A DNA stretch of 64,000 nucleotides from Alishewanella aestuarii B11 (lineage in GTDB: Bacteria > Pseudomonadota > Gammaproteobacteria > Enterobacterales > Alteromonadaceae): NCBI RefSeq assembly GCF_000280055.1, contig NZ_ALAB01000027.1, positions 356,747 to 420,746 of the forward strand, in the 5' to 3' direction. Of the stretch, positions 1 to 9,599 are shown piece after piece (the stretch's first letter is position 1; each line of letters opens with the position of its first letter). A program made the translations under genes and the position numbers. The notes under the pieces were generated by a model, which saw only the letters and a program-made list of their open reading frames with translations, was not told the origin of the DNA and made no database searches.

Positions 1-2473
1 GCCGGTCATATTTAAAATACAGCCGCTTGCCCCGTGCGTCAGTTTTATATTCGCTGTGATATTGGATCAGCGTTTCAATCATCGATAACGGCGCCGGATC
101 CAGCGCACTGTCGGCACGGCCAATTTTACCCACCACCGTTTTCACTTCCGGGATAGTAGCAATCGCCTGATCCTGCTGCTGCAAAATACTTAGCGCTTCA
201 CTGATAGCGGCATGCGGCATGACCGTCGGCATCAGTAAAAAGGCCCCCTCATCCAGCGCCGGCATAAACTCCCGGCTTAATCCCGGGAAACGGTGTGCCA
301 AGTGACTTTCGGTGCTAAGCCCCGGGATCACCCGTGCCGCCCCCAGCCAGATCGAAAGTCCGGTTAACACCACCAATAGTGGCAACAGCAAAAATGGCAG
401 TTTAAAACGCAGGAATAACCGCAACAGCGGCAAATATAACCGCCAGAATAACCAAAAGGCCGCTAATACCAATAATAACAAGCCACTTACCAGCAACAGA
501 TTTTGCCAGAAGCCAGCCCCCGGCCCCAGTGGCAGCCAGAGCTGGGATAGCCAAATCAATACCGTCAACAAGAGCACTAGCATTAACACGCCATGGGCAC
601 GGCGTAGCAGCATAGTGGGTATGCCTTGCAGGCGCTGCGGGATCAGGCCGCGGCATTTTTGCGCTAACAGCGCCCTAAGCCGCGCCGGCTGTGCGGCAAA
701 CAGCCAGTACAACACCACAGGCAGCAAGGTTACCGCCAGTAACACCGCAGCTAACAGCACAAAGGTTTTGGTATAGGCCAGAGGGCCGAATAATTTACCC
801 TCGGCGCCAGTCATGGCAAACACCGGCAAAAAGCTAATCACGGTAGTACTGATGGCGGTAAGTAACGCAGGCCCGAGCTCGCGCCCGGCTTGCTGGATCG
901 CCAAAGCAGCATTAAAACGCAGCCCCTGCTGTAACGTAGCTTGCCGCTGCTGCAACAGATTCTCGGTAAAGATAATGCCCAGATCGACAATGGTACCAAT
1001 GGCAATCGCGATCCCGGCTAAGGCGACAATATTCGCCTCCACCTGAAAGTAACGCATCATGATAAAGCTGACCAGCACGGTCACGGGCAGCATTAAACTC
1101 ACCGCCAGTGCCGCTCTGAACTGCCACAGCACCACCAGTACAACCAGGGTGGTCAGTAAAATCTGTAACGCCAGCGTCGTCTCGAGGGTCGCGACCGTTT
1201 CATCAATCAGTAACGAACGATCATAAAACGGCACCAGCTCCACTTTACTTAAGCTTAACCACTGCGGCCAACTCTGCTGTGGATGTTGCTGTAACCAATT
1301 GCGCCAGGCATGTTGTACGCTGTCGCTTTGCTCAGTAAACTGTGCGCCGGGCAGCGGCAATTGTTGTTCTGCAGCAAAGTCACTGACCTGCGCTAAGCTG
1401 GTATCCGCCCAGTTAATAACGGCTTTTGCCGGTAAACCGGCCCGTAGCTCACTGATACGGGTTTGCAGATTAGCAATCGCCTGTCTGGGGTTATAGCCCT
1501 CGCGCACTGTAACCACCGCACCTACCGCTTCCGCGCCGGCGACATCCAGCACACCCCGTCGCGGCGCCGGGCCAAAGTTGACCTTAGCCACATCCTGTAC
1601 CCGGATCGGCACATTGTCCGGCCCCAGCCTGACGACCGCCTGTTCCAGATCGGCCAGCTGTTTGACAAAGCCCTGGCCGCGGATCAGATATTCAACGCCA
1701 TTTAGCTCACGGCTGCCGGCGCTGACATCCAGGTTCGCCGCCATCACCGCTGCCGTGACCTGCTCCAGTGTCACCTCAAAAAGCCGCAACAAGTTCGCGT
1801 CGACTTCTACCTGATACTCCCGCTGATAGCCGCCAATCGCCGCCACTTCACTAATGCCTTCGGCCGTGAGCAAACCACTGCGTAAATACCAGTCTTGAAT
1901 AGATCGCAGTTCATCTAAACGCCAGCCGCCAGCTGGCTTTCCCTGCGGATCCTGCCCTTCCAGCGTATACCAGAAAATTTGCCCCAGGCCGGTCGCATCC
2001 GGCCCCAGCGCCGGTTGTACACCAGGCGGTAAGGTATCAGCCGGTAAACTGGCCAGCTTTTCCAGAATGCGCGATCTGGCCCAGTAAAACTCGATATTGT
2101 CCTCAAAAATCAGCGCTATGCTGCTAAAACCAAACATCGACAGGGAGCGCACATCTTTCACCCCCGGCACGCCCATCAGGGCGCTACTGAGTGGATAGGT
2201 CAGCTGATCTTCCACATCCTGCGGCGAACGGCCCGGCCAATCGGCAAACACAATTTGCTGGTTTTCGCCCAGATTAGGGATAGCATCCACCGCCACCGGC
2301 TTAAGTGGCAGCTGATGCTGCCAGCCAAAGGGGGCCACGCCAATGCCAACCACCAGCAAGATCACCGAGGCCAAGAACACCAACAACTTTTGCTGTAATA
2401 ACAGCGCCATAAAACGGCCGAAACCCTGCTGGTTCTCCGTCTGGCCCGCTTCAGGTTGCAAGGGTGTCGTCAT
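1..2473 (-). CDS. cusA: CusA/SilA-type heavy-metal RND efflux pump, partial at window edge
   Basis: Inner-membrane proton-driven RND pump that should move Cu(I)/Ag(I) from periplasm to outside with a CusB adaptor and an outer-membrane channel. The frame opens at ATG 2473, 3 nt after the cusB stop, and runs off the left edge, so the C-terminus is missing. Early residues show TM1 and then the HME-RND signature KPVAVDAIPNLGENQQIVF followed by WPGRSPQDVEDQLTYPLS. Further on come the TM4 region with IAIAIGTIVDLGIIFTENLL and a second periplasmic part with the EFMPALDEGAFLLMPT motif typical of CusA. The order (Cys-rich protein, cusB, cusA on the minus strand) indicates one operon. Assignment to Cu/Ag rather than Zn/Co rests on the copper neighbours and the CusB metal-binding domains; the methionine relay residues were not checked. 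Confidence 0.93.
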   Translation of the reverse strand, partial: MTTPLQPEAGQTENQQGFGRFMALLLQQKLLVFLASVILLVVGIGVAPFGWQHQLPLKPVAVDAIPNLGENQQIVFADWPGRSPQDVEDQLTYPLSSALMGVPGVKDVRSLSMFGFSSIALIFEDNIEFYWARSRILEKLASLPADTLPPGVQPALGPDATGLGQIFWYTLEGQDPQGKPAGGWRLDELRSIQDWYLRSGLLTAEGISEVAAIGGYQREYQVEVDANLLRLFEVTLEQVTAAVMAANLDVSAGSRELNGVEYLIRGQGFVKQLADLEQAVVRLGPDNVPIRVQDVAKVNFGPAPRRGVLDVAGAEAVGAVVTVREGYNPRQAIANLQTRISELRAGLPAKAVINWADTSLAQVSDFAAEQQLPLPGAQFTEQSDSVQHAWRNWLQQHPQQSWPQWLSLSKVELVPFYDRSLLIDETVATLETTLALQILLTTLVVLVVLWQFRAALAVSLMLPVTVLVSFIMMRYFQVEANIVALAGIAIAIGTIVDLGIIFTENLLQQRQATLQQGLRFNAALAIQQAGRELGPALLTAISTTVISFLPVFAMTGAEGKLFGPLAYTKTFVLLAAVLLAVTLLPVVLYWLFAAQPARLRALLAQKCRGLIPQRLQGIPTMLLRRAHGVLMLVLLLTVLIWLSQLWLPLGPGAGFWQNLLLVSGLLLLVLAAFWLFWRLYLPLLRLFLRFKLPFLLLPLLVVLTGLSIWLGAARVIPGLSTESHLAHRFPGLSREFMPALDEGAFLLMPTVMPHAAISEALSILQQQDQAIATIPEVKTVVGKIGRADSALDPAPLSMIETLIQYHSEYKTDARGKRLYFKYDR

Positions 2474-2476
2474 GCC

Positions 2477-4321
2477 TTAGCCCTCCGCCCCAAAACGGCG
2501 TACAATATCGCCACAGCGCAACATCATGGCGCCAAAATAGGGGTTACGTAGTTCAGCCTCGCGCTGTAACCAACTGGCCCCTTCGCCATCGCGAGCCATC
2601 GGGCAATAGGCTTCATACCAGCCATCAGCCAGTACGCCCAACTCAGCAAACCGTAATAAACCCAGGTTATGCCGGTAGAACAGTGCCCTGGCTCGTGCAA
2701 TTTCAGTGACGTCCATAATTTCGCCGGCACCGGCATTTAGCGCGCTAAGCACTCTAGGGAACCGCTCAGGCCAGTCAACCGCCGCCACCGCTTGCTGCAG
2801 CGACAAAGTCGCCTGCTGCCAGTCTGCCAGATCGTCAGCCACCAACGCCTCGTAAGCTTGCGCATAAGCCTGCAGCAACACGCTTTGTGCCTCCGCCGGC
2901 ACCACAAAGCCATCCGGATTTGGCACTGGTGTCGCTGCGACTTGCGGCGCGCTGTGAGTATGGGACGCCGTAGCGGTTGCATGCTGTGTAGGGGTAACAG
3001 CTGGATTTAACATACTGGGCAGGCCGCGGATTTGCAGTTCGCTATCCAGCCGGAACGCGCCCTGCGTCACCACTAACTCACCCGCAGTGACGCCAGAGAG
3101 CAACTGATACTCTTCACCCAGACGCAGGCCAAGTTCGACCTGACGCGGTTCATACCGCGGCTCTGCCGGATCTGGCTGGACATAAACCAGTGACTGTTTA
3201 CCGGTAAAAAGTACCGCTGATGCCGGCACCAATAAGCTGGCTTTCACCTCAGCCTGAATACTGGCCTGTGCCAGCATACCGGGTTTTAATCTACCATCCG
3301 GGTTTGCCAACAACACCCGCACCCTGGCGTTACGATTGGCGATATTCAGCTCGGGCTCAATCAGTTCAATGCGGCCACTCAGCGTTTCACCAGGTAAGGC
3401 TTTCACACTTACCTCTACCTGCTGTCCGACCTGGAGTAAGGGTAATTGGGATTCAAAGGCGGCTAACTCCAGCCATAACTTATCCAGCGCCAGTACGGTA
3501 AATAATGGCTGGCCGGTGCTGACGTAAGCGCCCTGATTAACGAATTTTTCAGTGACAATACCGCTGACCGGTGCACTGACTGTCACCGTATCCTGTAATT
3601 GCTCACGCTGCAGGATCTGCTCAATTTGCGCTGAGGGCACCCCCAATAAACGTAAGCGACGCCGTGCGCCGTCCAGGGTACTGCCCGCTGGCAAACTGCT
3701 GCGCGCCGACAACTGCTTAGCCTGCAGTAGCTCCTGCTGGATCACAATCAGCTCAGGGCTAAAAATTTCCAGCATCGGCTCACCGGCCTGCACCTGCTGC
3801 GCCGTGCGGTTAACATAAGCCTGTTCGATGCGACCGCTGGTCCAGGCGCTGATGGTTTGCACCCGGCTTTGATCGGCAACTAAGGTACCGGGTAGACTAA
3901 GGTGTTGGCTGCTGGCAGCCTGCCGTACCGGCATCACTGCGGTTTGCAACAGGGCGGCGGCTCTGGGGCTTAAGCGCAGTTCGACCTGCTCCCCGCTTAC
4001 GGTGTGACTCTCTTCGGCGGCAACCGGGATCAGTGCCATACCACAGATCGGGCAGCGCTCATTCGGATCGCTAAAACGGATTTGTGGATGCATGGAGCAG
4101 GTATATTCCTGTGCCGGCTGTAATTTCGCCAGCGGATCCTGCGCCGGGCTAACGGCTGAACCCGCTGCCCCCGCATGGGCATGGCCATGGTTTTGCGCCA
4201 ACAACGGCAAACTTGCTACGGATAAGCCGATCACCAGGGCAGTCATCGCCAGCGGCGTAATACCTTGCGTACTGAAGGCTCGCCATTGCCCCCGGCCATT
4301 ATTTTGAGCTACCTGAAACAT
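2477..4321 (-). CDS. cusB: CusB-type periplasmic adaptor with N-terminal metal-binding and C-terminal DUF3347 domains
   Basis: Membrane-fusion/adaptor subunit (614 aa) linking the CusA pump to an outer-membrane channel. An N-terminal membrane anchor (about residues 25-43) is followed by a His-rich stretch. A heavy-metal-binding domain (about 73-103) has EYTCSMHPQI and CPICGMALIPV. The adaptor core follows (barrel-sandwich and beta-barrel, about 115-430) with SAPVSGIVTEKFVNQGAYV. After a His-containing linker, the last 145 residues contain CPMA and NPYFGAMMLRCG, the hallmarks of DUF3347, a domain linked to copper binding. Start at ATG 4321; the stop is 3 nt from cusA. Fusion of both metal-binding modules to one adaptor is unusual against E. 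coli CusB (about 400 aa) but known in environmental relatives. Confidence 0.92.
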   Translation of the reverse strand: MFQVAQNNGRGQWRAFSTQGITPLAMTALVIGLSVASLPLLAQNHGHAHAGAAGSAVSPAQDPLAKLQPAQEYTCSMHPQIRFSDPNERCPICGMALIPVAAEESHTVSGEQVELRLSPRAAALLQTAVMPVRQAASSQHLSLPGTLVADQSRVQTISAWTSGRIEQAYVNRTAQQVQAGEPMLEIFSPELIVIQQELLQAKQLSARSSLPAGSTLDGARRRLRLLGVPSAQIEQILQREQLQDTVTVSAPVSGIVTEKFVNQGAYVSTGQPLFTVLALDKLWLELAAFESQLPLLQVGQQVEVSVKALPGETLSGRIELIEPELNIANRNARVRVLLANPDGRLKPGMLAQASIQAEVKASLLVPASAVLFTGKQSLVYVQPDPAEPRYEPRQVELGLRLGEEYQLLSGVTAGELVVTQGAFRLDSELQIRGLPSMLNPAVTPTQHATATASHTHSAPQVAATPVPNPDGFVVPAEAQSVLLQAYAQAYEALVADDLADWQQATLSLQQAVAAVDWPERFPRVLSALNAGAGEIMDVTEIARARALFYRHNLGLLRFAELGVLADGWYEAYCPMARDGEGASWLQREAELRNPYFGAMMLRCGDIVRRFGAEG

Positions 4322-4392
4322 AAAACACCCTATACCAAAAAAACAGACTCAGTCGCAGCGTGCTGCGACTACCAGACATATCAGGTACAGGC

Positions 4393-4800
4393 TTAAATCA
4401 GCAGAAGGTTTTTACGTAAGTAAAGCGGTGGGCCATGCTGTGGTGGCGGTTGTGTCCAGTAGGGCTTGCTCTTGTCGCCATCAGGCAACAATGCGGATTG
4501 GTATGCTGATTGCCAGCTGACCAGGATGGCGCAACTGGCCAGTTGCAGCGGATCACTGCCTGCGGCCAGTTGTTCACAGCCGCTGCAAGGTGCTTCCGCC
4601 AGCACCAGCTGAGTATCGGTAACAGTAAGCTGCGCCAGCTTACTATGACAAAGTGACAGATGTTCGCTATGCGACGCTGTTGAGGGCGGTTCTACCGCCT
4701 GTGCCATATTCTGACAAAACAGCAAACACCAGGACAAGGCAAGGCTAACCATCATCGGGATGGCCCAGATTTTTTGCCGTTGTACAAAAGTGCTGAGCAT
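4393..4800 (-). CDS. Small Cys-containing exported or membrane-anchored protein, first gene of the cus operon
   Basis: Unrecognised 135-aa protein. Residues 13-35 form a hydrophobic signal/anchor segment (PMMVSLALSWCLLFCQNMAQA). The mature part has several Cys (LSLCHSKL, APCSGCEQ, LASCAIL) and ends in a Pro-rich tail, PPPQHGPPLYLRKNLLLI, a pattern seen in small hypothetical proteins encoded beside copper-efflux genes (DUF2946-like, from memory). It lies 71 nt upstream of cusB on the same strand and behind a good promoter, so it is probably co-transcribed. A periplasmic metal-binding role is inference from the Cys spacing and the context. Confidence 0.7.
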   Translation of the reverse strand: MLSTFVQRQKIWAIPMMVSLALSWCLLFCQNMAQAVEPPSTASHSEHLSLCHSKLAQLTVTDTQLVLAEAPCSGCEQLAAGSDPLQLASCAILVSWQSAYQSALLPDGDKSKPYWTQPPPQHGPPLYLRKNLLLI

Positions 4801-4828
4801 CTGCAGTTACCAGAGTTGAGATGCGCTT

Positions 4829-4857
4829 AATTTACGCTTTCGTCTTGTAATTGTCAA
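4829..4857 (-). promoter_or_regulatory. Sigma70 promoter of the Cys-protein/cusBA operon
   Basis: Minus strand reads TTGACA (4857-4852), a 17-nt spacer and TAAATT (4834-4829), 28 nt ahead of the ATG at 4800. The -35 is a perfect consensus. The spacer start TTGACAATTACAA resembles half of a CusR-type box, but no full palindrome is present, so the regulator is undecided. Confidence 0.6.
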
Positions 4858-4992
4858 AATTACTAAGGCAAGTAGATCAAAACACAGGCCAGATTAAGTG
4901 GCAGAATGCAGCCGATACCACAGGGCAGAATATTTGCCTGCAGAGGAAAAGTTCGCTAAAGTTTACGCAGAATTTAATGCTTAGGTGCCCTA

Positions 4993-5400
4993 ATGCGCTG
5001 TACCGCTCTGCTGATGATTGCTGCCTTGCTGCTGAAAAGTGTGACTGGTTTTGCTATGGCTGGTTGTCATCTCGGGCACCAGCCTGCAGAGTCAGCCAGC
5101 AAGCAGGTTGATAGCCATGCCCAGGCCAGTGATAACAGCTCAGCTCAGTTAGCCAGTGCAGAACCTTTAAACAGCACAGTGGAATTACCTCGTCAAGCCG
5201 ATGTATCTCAGCCTGAGGCCGCCGCCAAAGCGACGACTCCCGTCTGTAGTCTGTGCGCAAGTTGCTGTGTCACCGCTACGCTGACTTTCGAGCAGAGTTC
5301 GCCTCAAGCTACCCAGGTAACGGATCCCATCCCTAGCCTAGATTTTATTGATTTAAGCGTTTTGTTAAACCGCGCCACCCAACCTCCCAAAACCTGCTGA
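4993..5400 (+). CDS. Small Cys-rich exported protein upstream of copC
   Basis: Unrecognised 135-aa protein divergent from the cus operon and upstream of copCD. An N-terminal signal peptide (MRCTALLMIAALLLKSVTGFAMA) precedes a low-complexity polar linker rich in Ser, Gln and Ala, then a compact Cys cluster PVCSLCASCCVTATLTF near residues 84-100, and the protein ends in Cys. CxxCxxCC is a plausible soft-metal ligand set. The ATG at 4993 has a weak AGGTG Shine-Dalgarno-like sequence. It lies 103 nt from copC, so co-transcription is likely. A periplasmic copper-binding role is inferred from context only. Confidence 0.65.
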   Translation: MRCTALLMIAALLLKSVTGFAMAGCHLGHQPAESASKQVDSHAQASDNSSAQLASAEPLNSTVELPRQADVSQPEAAAKATTPVCSLCASCCVTATLTFEQSSPQATQVTDPIPSLDFIDLSVLLNRATQPPKTC

Positions 5401-5503
5401 TAGATTTGGTTTTAAACCCAGTTTAGCAAGGCTGTCTTGGTCCAAACCAGGGCATGCTGTTGTACCCCATACAAAACCAATTAAATTTTTGAAGGAAATG
5501 ATG

Positions 5504-5950
5504 ATGAAAACTTTAGCTAGCCTGATGGCAGCCCTGATCTTCTTTGCCCTGCAATGCACTGCAGCTTTAGCTCATACCCCACTAATGTTCTCTATTCCGG
5601 CAAAGGACGCCGTGCTCACAACATCCCCTAAAGTGGTGATGCTACACTTTGGTGATCCGGTGCGGATGTTATCGCTGGAGCTTAGCCTGGATTATAACGC
5701 CATTGAATTTGGCTTTCGCCGCAATACCGAAGCCACCGATCATATTGAGTTTACACTGCCGGCACTGAAGGCTGGCAGCTACCAGTTTGCCTGGGCTGCC
5801 ATAGGCGCTGACGGCCACAGGGTCAGCGGTGTCATTGACTTTAGTATTGATCCAAACGCAACAGAATCCTCCCCTGGCAAGCAACCTGAAGCGGATGAGC
5901 ACCAGCACCATCACGCGAGACTGCTGACATTGCAGTCACAGGGCATTTAA
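5504..5950 (+). CDS. copC: CopC-type periplasmic copper-binding protein
   Basis: Periplasmic cupredoxin-like copper carrier working with CopD. The signal peptide ends at AALA, leaving mature AHTPLMFSIPAK, with the near-N-terminal His used for Cu(II) in CopC proteins. The second conserved ligand pair is in GADGHRVSGVIDF (D-x-H pattern). The C-terminus has EADEHQHHH, an extra His-rich metal ligand tail. Three ATG codons lie in a row (5498, 5501, 5504) after GAAGGA; 5504 has the best spacing (7 nt) and gives 148 aa. copD follows after 2 nt. Confidence 0.9.
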   Translation: MKTLASLMAALIFFALQCTAALAHTPLMFSIPAKDAVLTTSPKVVMLHFGDPVRMLSLELSLDYNAIEFGFRRNTEATDHIEFTLPALKAGSYQFAWAAIGADGHRVSGVIDFSIDPNATESSPGKQPEADEHQHHHARLLTLQSQGI

Positions 5951-5952
5951 TC

Positions 5953-6810
5953 ATGTACTGGGAGCAAGGGGCTGCCGCAAGCCGGATCTTACTTTATCTG
6001 TGCACGGCCATCACACTGGGGCTGATGCTCTGCAACTGGCTGGCACAGCGGCACCGGCTTAGCGCACCGCTAAGCCGGCCTGGTCAGGCGCTGGTGTTTG
6101 GCCTGGGTGCTTTTAGCGTGCTAAGCAGCTTTCTGCTGCAGGTAGGAACTATGGCCATGGCGGGCATGGGAGGCATGTTTGATTGGGAACTGATGCAATT
6201 TCTGTGGCCGGACGCCGCAGGAAAAACGCTGTGTCTTCAATTGCCGGCCTTTGGCTTGCTGTTGCTTAGCCTGTTGCTTCTAAAGGTTAAATACCTGCCA
6301 ATTCTGCTGCAAAGTCTGGCATTGCTATTACTGATGTTCGGTTTCTTGCAAGGCGGACACCTGCTGCGCTTTGGCCTGCCAGGGCAGTTGCTGCTGCTAA
6401 CTCATCTGTTGGCTGTTGGCTTTTGGGTAGGCTCCCTGCCACTGCTGTGGCGGCTTTGCCGCCATAGTCCAACCGCAAGGCTGCATGCGTTACTGCACCA
6501 GTTTGGTCAGATCATGATCGGGGTTTTGCTGCTAATACTGCTGAGCGGCGTCAGCATGACGTGGCTGCTGTTATCCGCGCCAGAGCATCTTTGGAGCACT
6601 AGCTATGGCCAACTGCTGCTTGCTAAAATACTGCTAGTTATTGGCTTGCTGAGTTTAGGAGCCTTGAATAAACTCAGGCTGGTACCCGCACTGCAACAAC
6701 ATTCAGATCCAAGGCGGTTGCAAATGGCTATCGTCGCAGAAATGCTGCTCGCCACGGCTATTTTTGTCATCACCGCAGTGGTGACAGTGATCGTGGGCTG
6801 GTCCGGTTAG
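5953..6810 (+). CDS. copD: CopD family copper-resistance/uptake membrane protein
   Basis: Inner-membrane protein of 285 aa with about eight hydrophobic helices, the size of short CopD proteins. The family motif region LLLLTHLLAVGFWVGSLPLL (about residues 146-160) supplies the conserved His and Trp. The usual role is copper transfer across the inner membrane together with CopC. Start at ATG 5953, 2 nt after the copC stop, so the two are translationally linked. The next small membrane gene follows after 9 nt. Confidence 0.88.
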   Translation: MYWEQGAAASRILLYLCTAITLGLMLCNWLAQRHRLSAPLSRPGQALVFGLGAFSVLSSFLLQVGTMAMAGMGGMFDWELMQFLWPDAAGKTLCLQLPAFGLLLLSLLLLKVKYLPILLQSLALLLLMFGFLQGGHLLRFGLPGQLLLLTHLLAVGFWVGSLPLLWRLCRHSPTARLHALLHQFGQIMIGVLLLILLSGVSMTWLLLSAPEHLWSTSYGQLLLAKILLVIGLLSLGALNKLRLVPALQQHSDPRRLQMAIVAEMLLATAIFVITAVVTVIVGWSG

Positions 6811-6819
6811 GAGGCTAAG

Positions 6820-7017
6820 ATGAGTACTGAAATGCTGCTGACACATCTGGTGCTGGGCCTTTATAGCCTGGCACTGACCGCGGGGATCTATGTCCACCAT
6901 CAGTTAAAAACTCAGGGCCATGCTATGCAGCATCTGGCCCTGGTGTTGCTATTACTGATTGAGGCGGCAGGTTTAGTCTGTATCTTTTACCACCTGTTAA
7001 AACCGCTATTGCGATAA
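6820..7017 (+). CDS. Small two-helix membrane protein after copD
   Basis: Unrecognised 65-aa protein with two hydrophobic helices (about residues 5-25 and 37-60) joined by a short polar loop HHQLKTQGHAMQH rich in His. It starts at ATG 6820 behind a strong GGAGG, 9 nt after copD, so it is almost certainly a translated member of the copCD operon. His and Met in the loop suggest a metal accessory role, which is inference. It ends 21 nt from the convergent ATPase gene. Confidence 0.65.
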   Translation: MSTEMLLTHLVLGLYSLALTAGIYVHHQLKTQGHAMQHLALVLLLLIEAAGLVCIFYHLLKPLLR

Positions 7018-7037
7018 CGCTGGAAAAGCCATAGCCG

Positions 7038-9509
7038 CTACCGAAAGCGCTGCAGCCGCAAGGCATTACTCAGCACAAAGATACTGCTTAATGCCATAGC
7101 GCCTGCCGCCAGTCCCGGTGCCAGCAAGGTGCCGGTAAACGGGTACAGCACACCGGCTGCCACTGGGATCAGCAGCACATTGTAGGCAAAGGCCCAAAAC
7201 AGGTTTTGCCGGATATTGCGCATCACAGCGGCACTTAACTGCAGTGCCTGCGATACGCTTCCTACATCACTGCGCTGCAACACCACATCGGCCGCTTCTA
7301 TCGCCACATCGGTGCCGGTACCAATGGCGATGCCGACATCGGCGGCGGCCAGCGCCGGCGCGTCGTTAATACCATCACCAACAAAGGCCACCTTGCCATA
7401 CTGCTGCTTTAGCTGCTCCACTAATTGTTGCTTACCCTCGGGTAATACCCCCGCCCGCACCTCGCTAATCCCTAGCTGTTTTGCCACTGCCTTTGCCGTT
7501 ACCAGCTGATCACCGGTCACCATCACCACCGTTAAGCCGGCATGCTGCAAAGCTTGCACCGCCGCCTGACTTTCCGGTCGCAGCTGATCGGCCAGCGCTA
7601 TCATCGCCAGCAACCGCTCAGTATCCGCTAAGAAAATTACCGTTTTGCCAGCCGCCGTTAACTGCTGCAGCTGCTGTTGTTGGCTGGCATTCGGTAGTTC
7701 CGCTGCCGGGAACTGTGCCGGCAGCTGCTCAGCCAGCAGCCGCAGATTCCCCAGATAATAACGTTTACCGTCAACCAAAGCTGTAACGCCCTGACCATTA
7801 ATGGCCTGAAACTCCGTCGTTGCCGCAAAGGGTAACTGCTGCGCCTGAGCGGCCGCGACCAGCGCCTGCGCCAGCGGATGCTCGGCAAACTGCTCTAAGG
7901 CGGCCACGATAGCTAACACCTGCTGTGCGGTTAAATCGGCCGTCGCAACGATATCAGTCAGCGCCAGCTTACCCTGGGTCAGGGTACCGGTTTTATCAAA
8001 GGCCACCAGCCTGACTTGCTGCAATTGCTGCAAGGCCGCGCCCTGGCGAAACAGTACCCCCAACTCAGCCGCGCGGCCGGTACCGACCATAATCGACACC
8101 GGTGTGGCTAACCCCATGGCACAGGGGCAGGCAATAATCAGCACGGCCACCGCATTCACCAGGGCCTGCGTTAAGGCCTGCTCACCGCCCAGCCATAACC
8201 AGAGCAGCGCCGTTAGTAGCGCGATCAGCAGTACCACCGGCACAAATACCGCGGTAACCTTATCGACCAGCGCCTGAATGGGCAGCCGGCTACTCTGTGC
8301 CTGCTGCACCAGGCGGACAATTTGTGCCAGCACCGTCTGCTCGCCAACGGCCTTAGCTTCACAGAGCAGCGCACCAGCAGTACCATTAAGCGTACCGCCG
8401 GTGACCACAGTGCCCGCCTGCTTTGCCACCGGCTGCGGCTCGCCGGTGAGCATCGACTCATCGACCCAGGATTCACCGCTGATCACCCGTGCATCAGCAG
8501 CAATCCGCTCACCCGGACGCACTAAAAACTGCATGCCGACCTTGAGGTCCGCCAGCGGCAGATCCTGATAGCTGTCATTCACCCGCACTCTGACCTGACT
8601 GACTTTTAAGCCCAGTAACTTGCGGATAGCAGCACCGGTGCGGCCCCGGGCCCGCCCTTCCAGATAACGCCCAAGCAGGATAAGGGTAATAATCACCGCT
8701 GCCGATTCAAAATACAGATGGCGACTCACCTGGGGGATCAGCTCAGGGGCGAAGGTCACCAGCGTCGAAAAACTCCAGGCCGCAAGGGTACCCAATGCCA
8801 CTAAAGAATTCATATCCGGACTGCGGCGCCACAAGTTTGGTAAACCAATGCGGAAAAAATCCCGCCCCGGCCAGGCCAGCAGCAAAGTGGTCAGCGTAAA
8901 TTGCAATAAGGCGGAGTGCTCTGGCAGTAATACCCGCTGTAACAGCGCGGCAAAAGCCGGTAGCAGATGCCCACCCATCTCCAGCACAAACACCGGCAGT
9001 GTTAAGGCCAGCGCCAGCCAAAACTGACGCTTTAAGCGACGTTGAGCCGCCTGTTGCTCCTGTTCGGGATCGGCGTGCTGCTCATCCACGACCTTAGCCT
9101 GATAGCCCAGACGTTGCACCGTTGCCAGTAACTCGCTGGTCTGTGCCAACCCACTGATGCGGCTAAGTTGTAGCTGACTATTGACCAGTTGCACCTGCGC
9201 CGATAATACGCCGGGGATCTGCCGTAAGGCCTGCTCAATTTTGCTGACACAGGACGCGCAATGCATACCGCTGATACTAAACAGTAAAGCTTCGGTGCGG
9301 GTCGGATAACCAGCCTGCTCCAACGCACTCACAACCTGGGGCAGTACTGTCGCGGCCTCCAGGCTTAACTCGGCGTTGCCACTGGCCAGATTAACATTGG
9401 CTTGCTGCACGCCTGGTACAGCACTAAGTGCCGTTGTCGCGCGGCGCACACAGCCGGCACAGGTCAGTTTGGTAACAGGTATCAGCACCTTCAGGTTCGC
9501 TGCAGACAT
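7038..9509 (-). CDS. copA: Cu(I)-exporting P1B-type ATPase
   Basis: Exports Cu(I) from cytoplasm to periplasm at the cost of ATP. Two N-terminal HMA domains carry TCAGC and MHCASC. These are followed by transmembrane helices, the TGE actuator motif (MLTGEPQPV), CPC in TM6 ([13 protein letters not shown]), DKTGT phosphorylation site ([11 protein letters not shown]), HP motif (AEHPLAQAL) and [10 protein letters not shown]. The last helices have FAYNVLLIP and [17 protein letters not shown], the YN and MxxSS marks of P1B-1 Cu(I) pumps rather than Zn/Cd/Pb ZntA pumps. ATG 9509 is chosen (823 aa) because GGAG lies 8 nt upstream; a longer reading from TTG 9551 lacks support. Divergent from a ZntR-like regulator. 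Confidence 0.95.
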   Translation of the reverse strand: MSAANLKVLIPVTKLTCAGCVRRATTALSAVPGVQQANVNLASGNAELSLEAATVLPQVVSALEQAGYPTRTEALLFSISGMHCASCVSKIEQALRQIPGVLSAQVQLVNSQLQLSRISGLAQTSELLATVQRLGYQAKVVDEQHADPEQEQQAAQRRLKRQFWLALALTLPVFVLEMGGHLLPAFAALLQRVLLPEHSALLQFTLTTLLLAWPGRDFFRIGLPNLWRRSPDMNSLVALGTLAAWSFSTLVTFAPELIPQVSRHLYFESAAVIITLILLGRYLEGRARGRTGAAIRKLLGLKVSQVRVRVNDSYQDLPLADLKVGMQFLVRPGERIAADARVISGESWVDESMLTGEPQPVAKQAGTVVTGGTLNGTAGALLCEAKAVGEQTVLAQIVRLVQQAQSSRLPIQALVDKVTAVFVPVVLLIALLTALLWLWLGGEQALTQALVNAVAVLIIACPCAMGLATPVSIMVGTGRAAELGVLFRQGAALQQLQQVRLVAFDKTGTLTQGKLALTDIVATADLTAQQVLAIVAALEQFAEHPLAQALVAAAQAQQLPFAATTEFQAINGQGVTALVDGKRYYLGNLRLLAEQLPAQFPAAELPNASQQQQLQQLTAAGKTVIFLADTERLLAMIALADQLRPESQAAVQALQHAGLTVVMVTGDQLVTAKAVAKQLGISEVRAGVLPEGKQQLVEQLKQQYGKVAFVGDGINDAPALAAADVGIAIGTGTDVAIEAADVVLQRSDVGSVSQALQLSAAVMRNIRQNLFWAFAYNVLLIPVAAGVLYPFTGTLLAPGLAAGAMALSSIFVLSNALRLQRFR

Positions 9510-9542
9510 GGCAAGTACTCCATCAGATAGTTCAGCCAGTGT

Positions 9543-9573
9543 ATTGTGCAATCTGGAGTAACTCCAGAGTCAA
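9543..9573 (-). promoter_or_regulatory. MerR-family promoter/operator of the copper ATPase
   Basis: On the minus strand: TTGACT (9573-9568), a 19-nt spacer holding the dyad CTGGAGTTACTCCAG (9567-9553), then CACAAT (9548-9543). A 19-bp spacer with a central dyad is the arrangement MerR-family activators untwist. The half-sites CTGGAG/CTCCAG match the published E. coli zntA operator. Confidence 0.75.
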
Positions 9574-9599
9574 GCAGTATTAACACGCTTTTTTCGGAC

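Noticed and set aside
5054..5260. Minus-strand open frame opposite the Cys-rich protein
   Set aside because: Shadow of the plus-strand gene, which has a signal peptide and Cys cluster.
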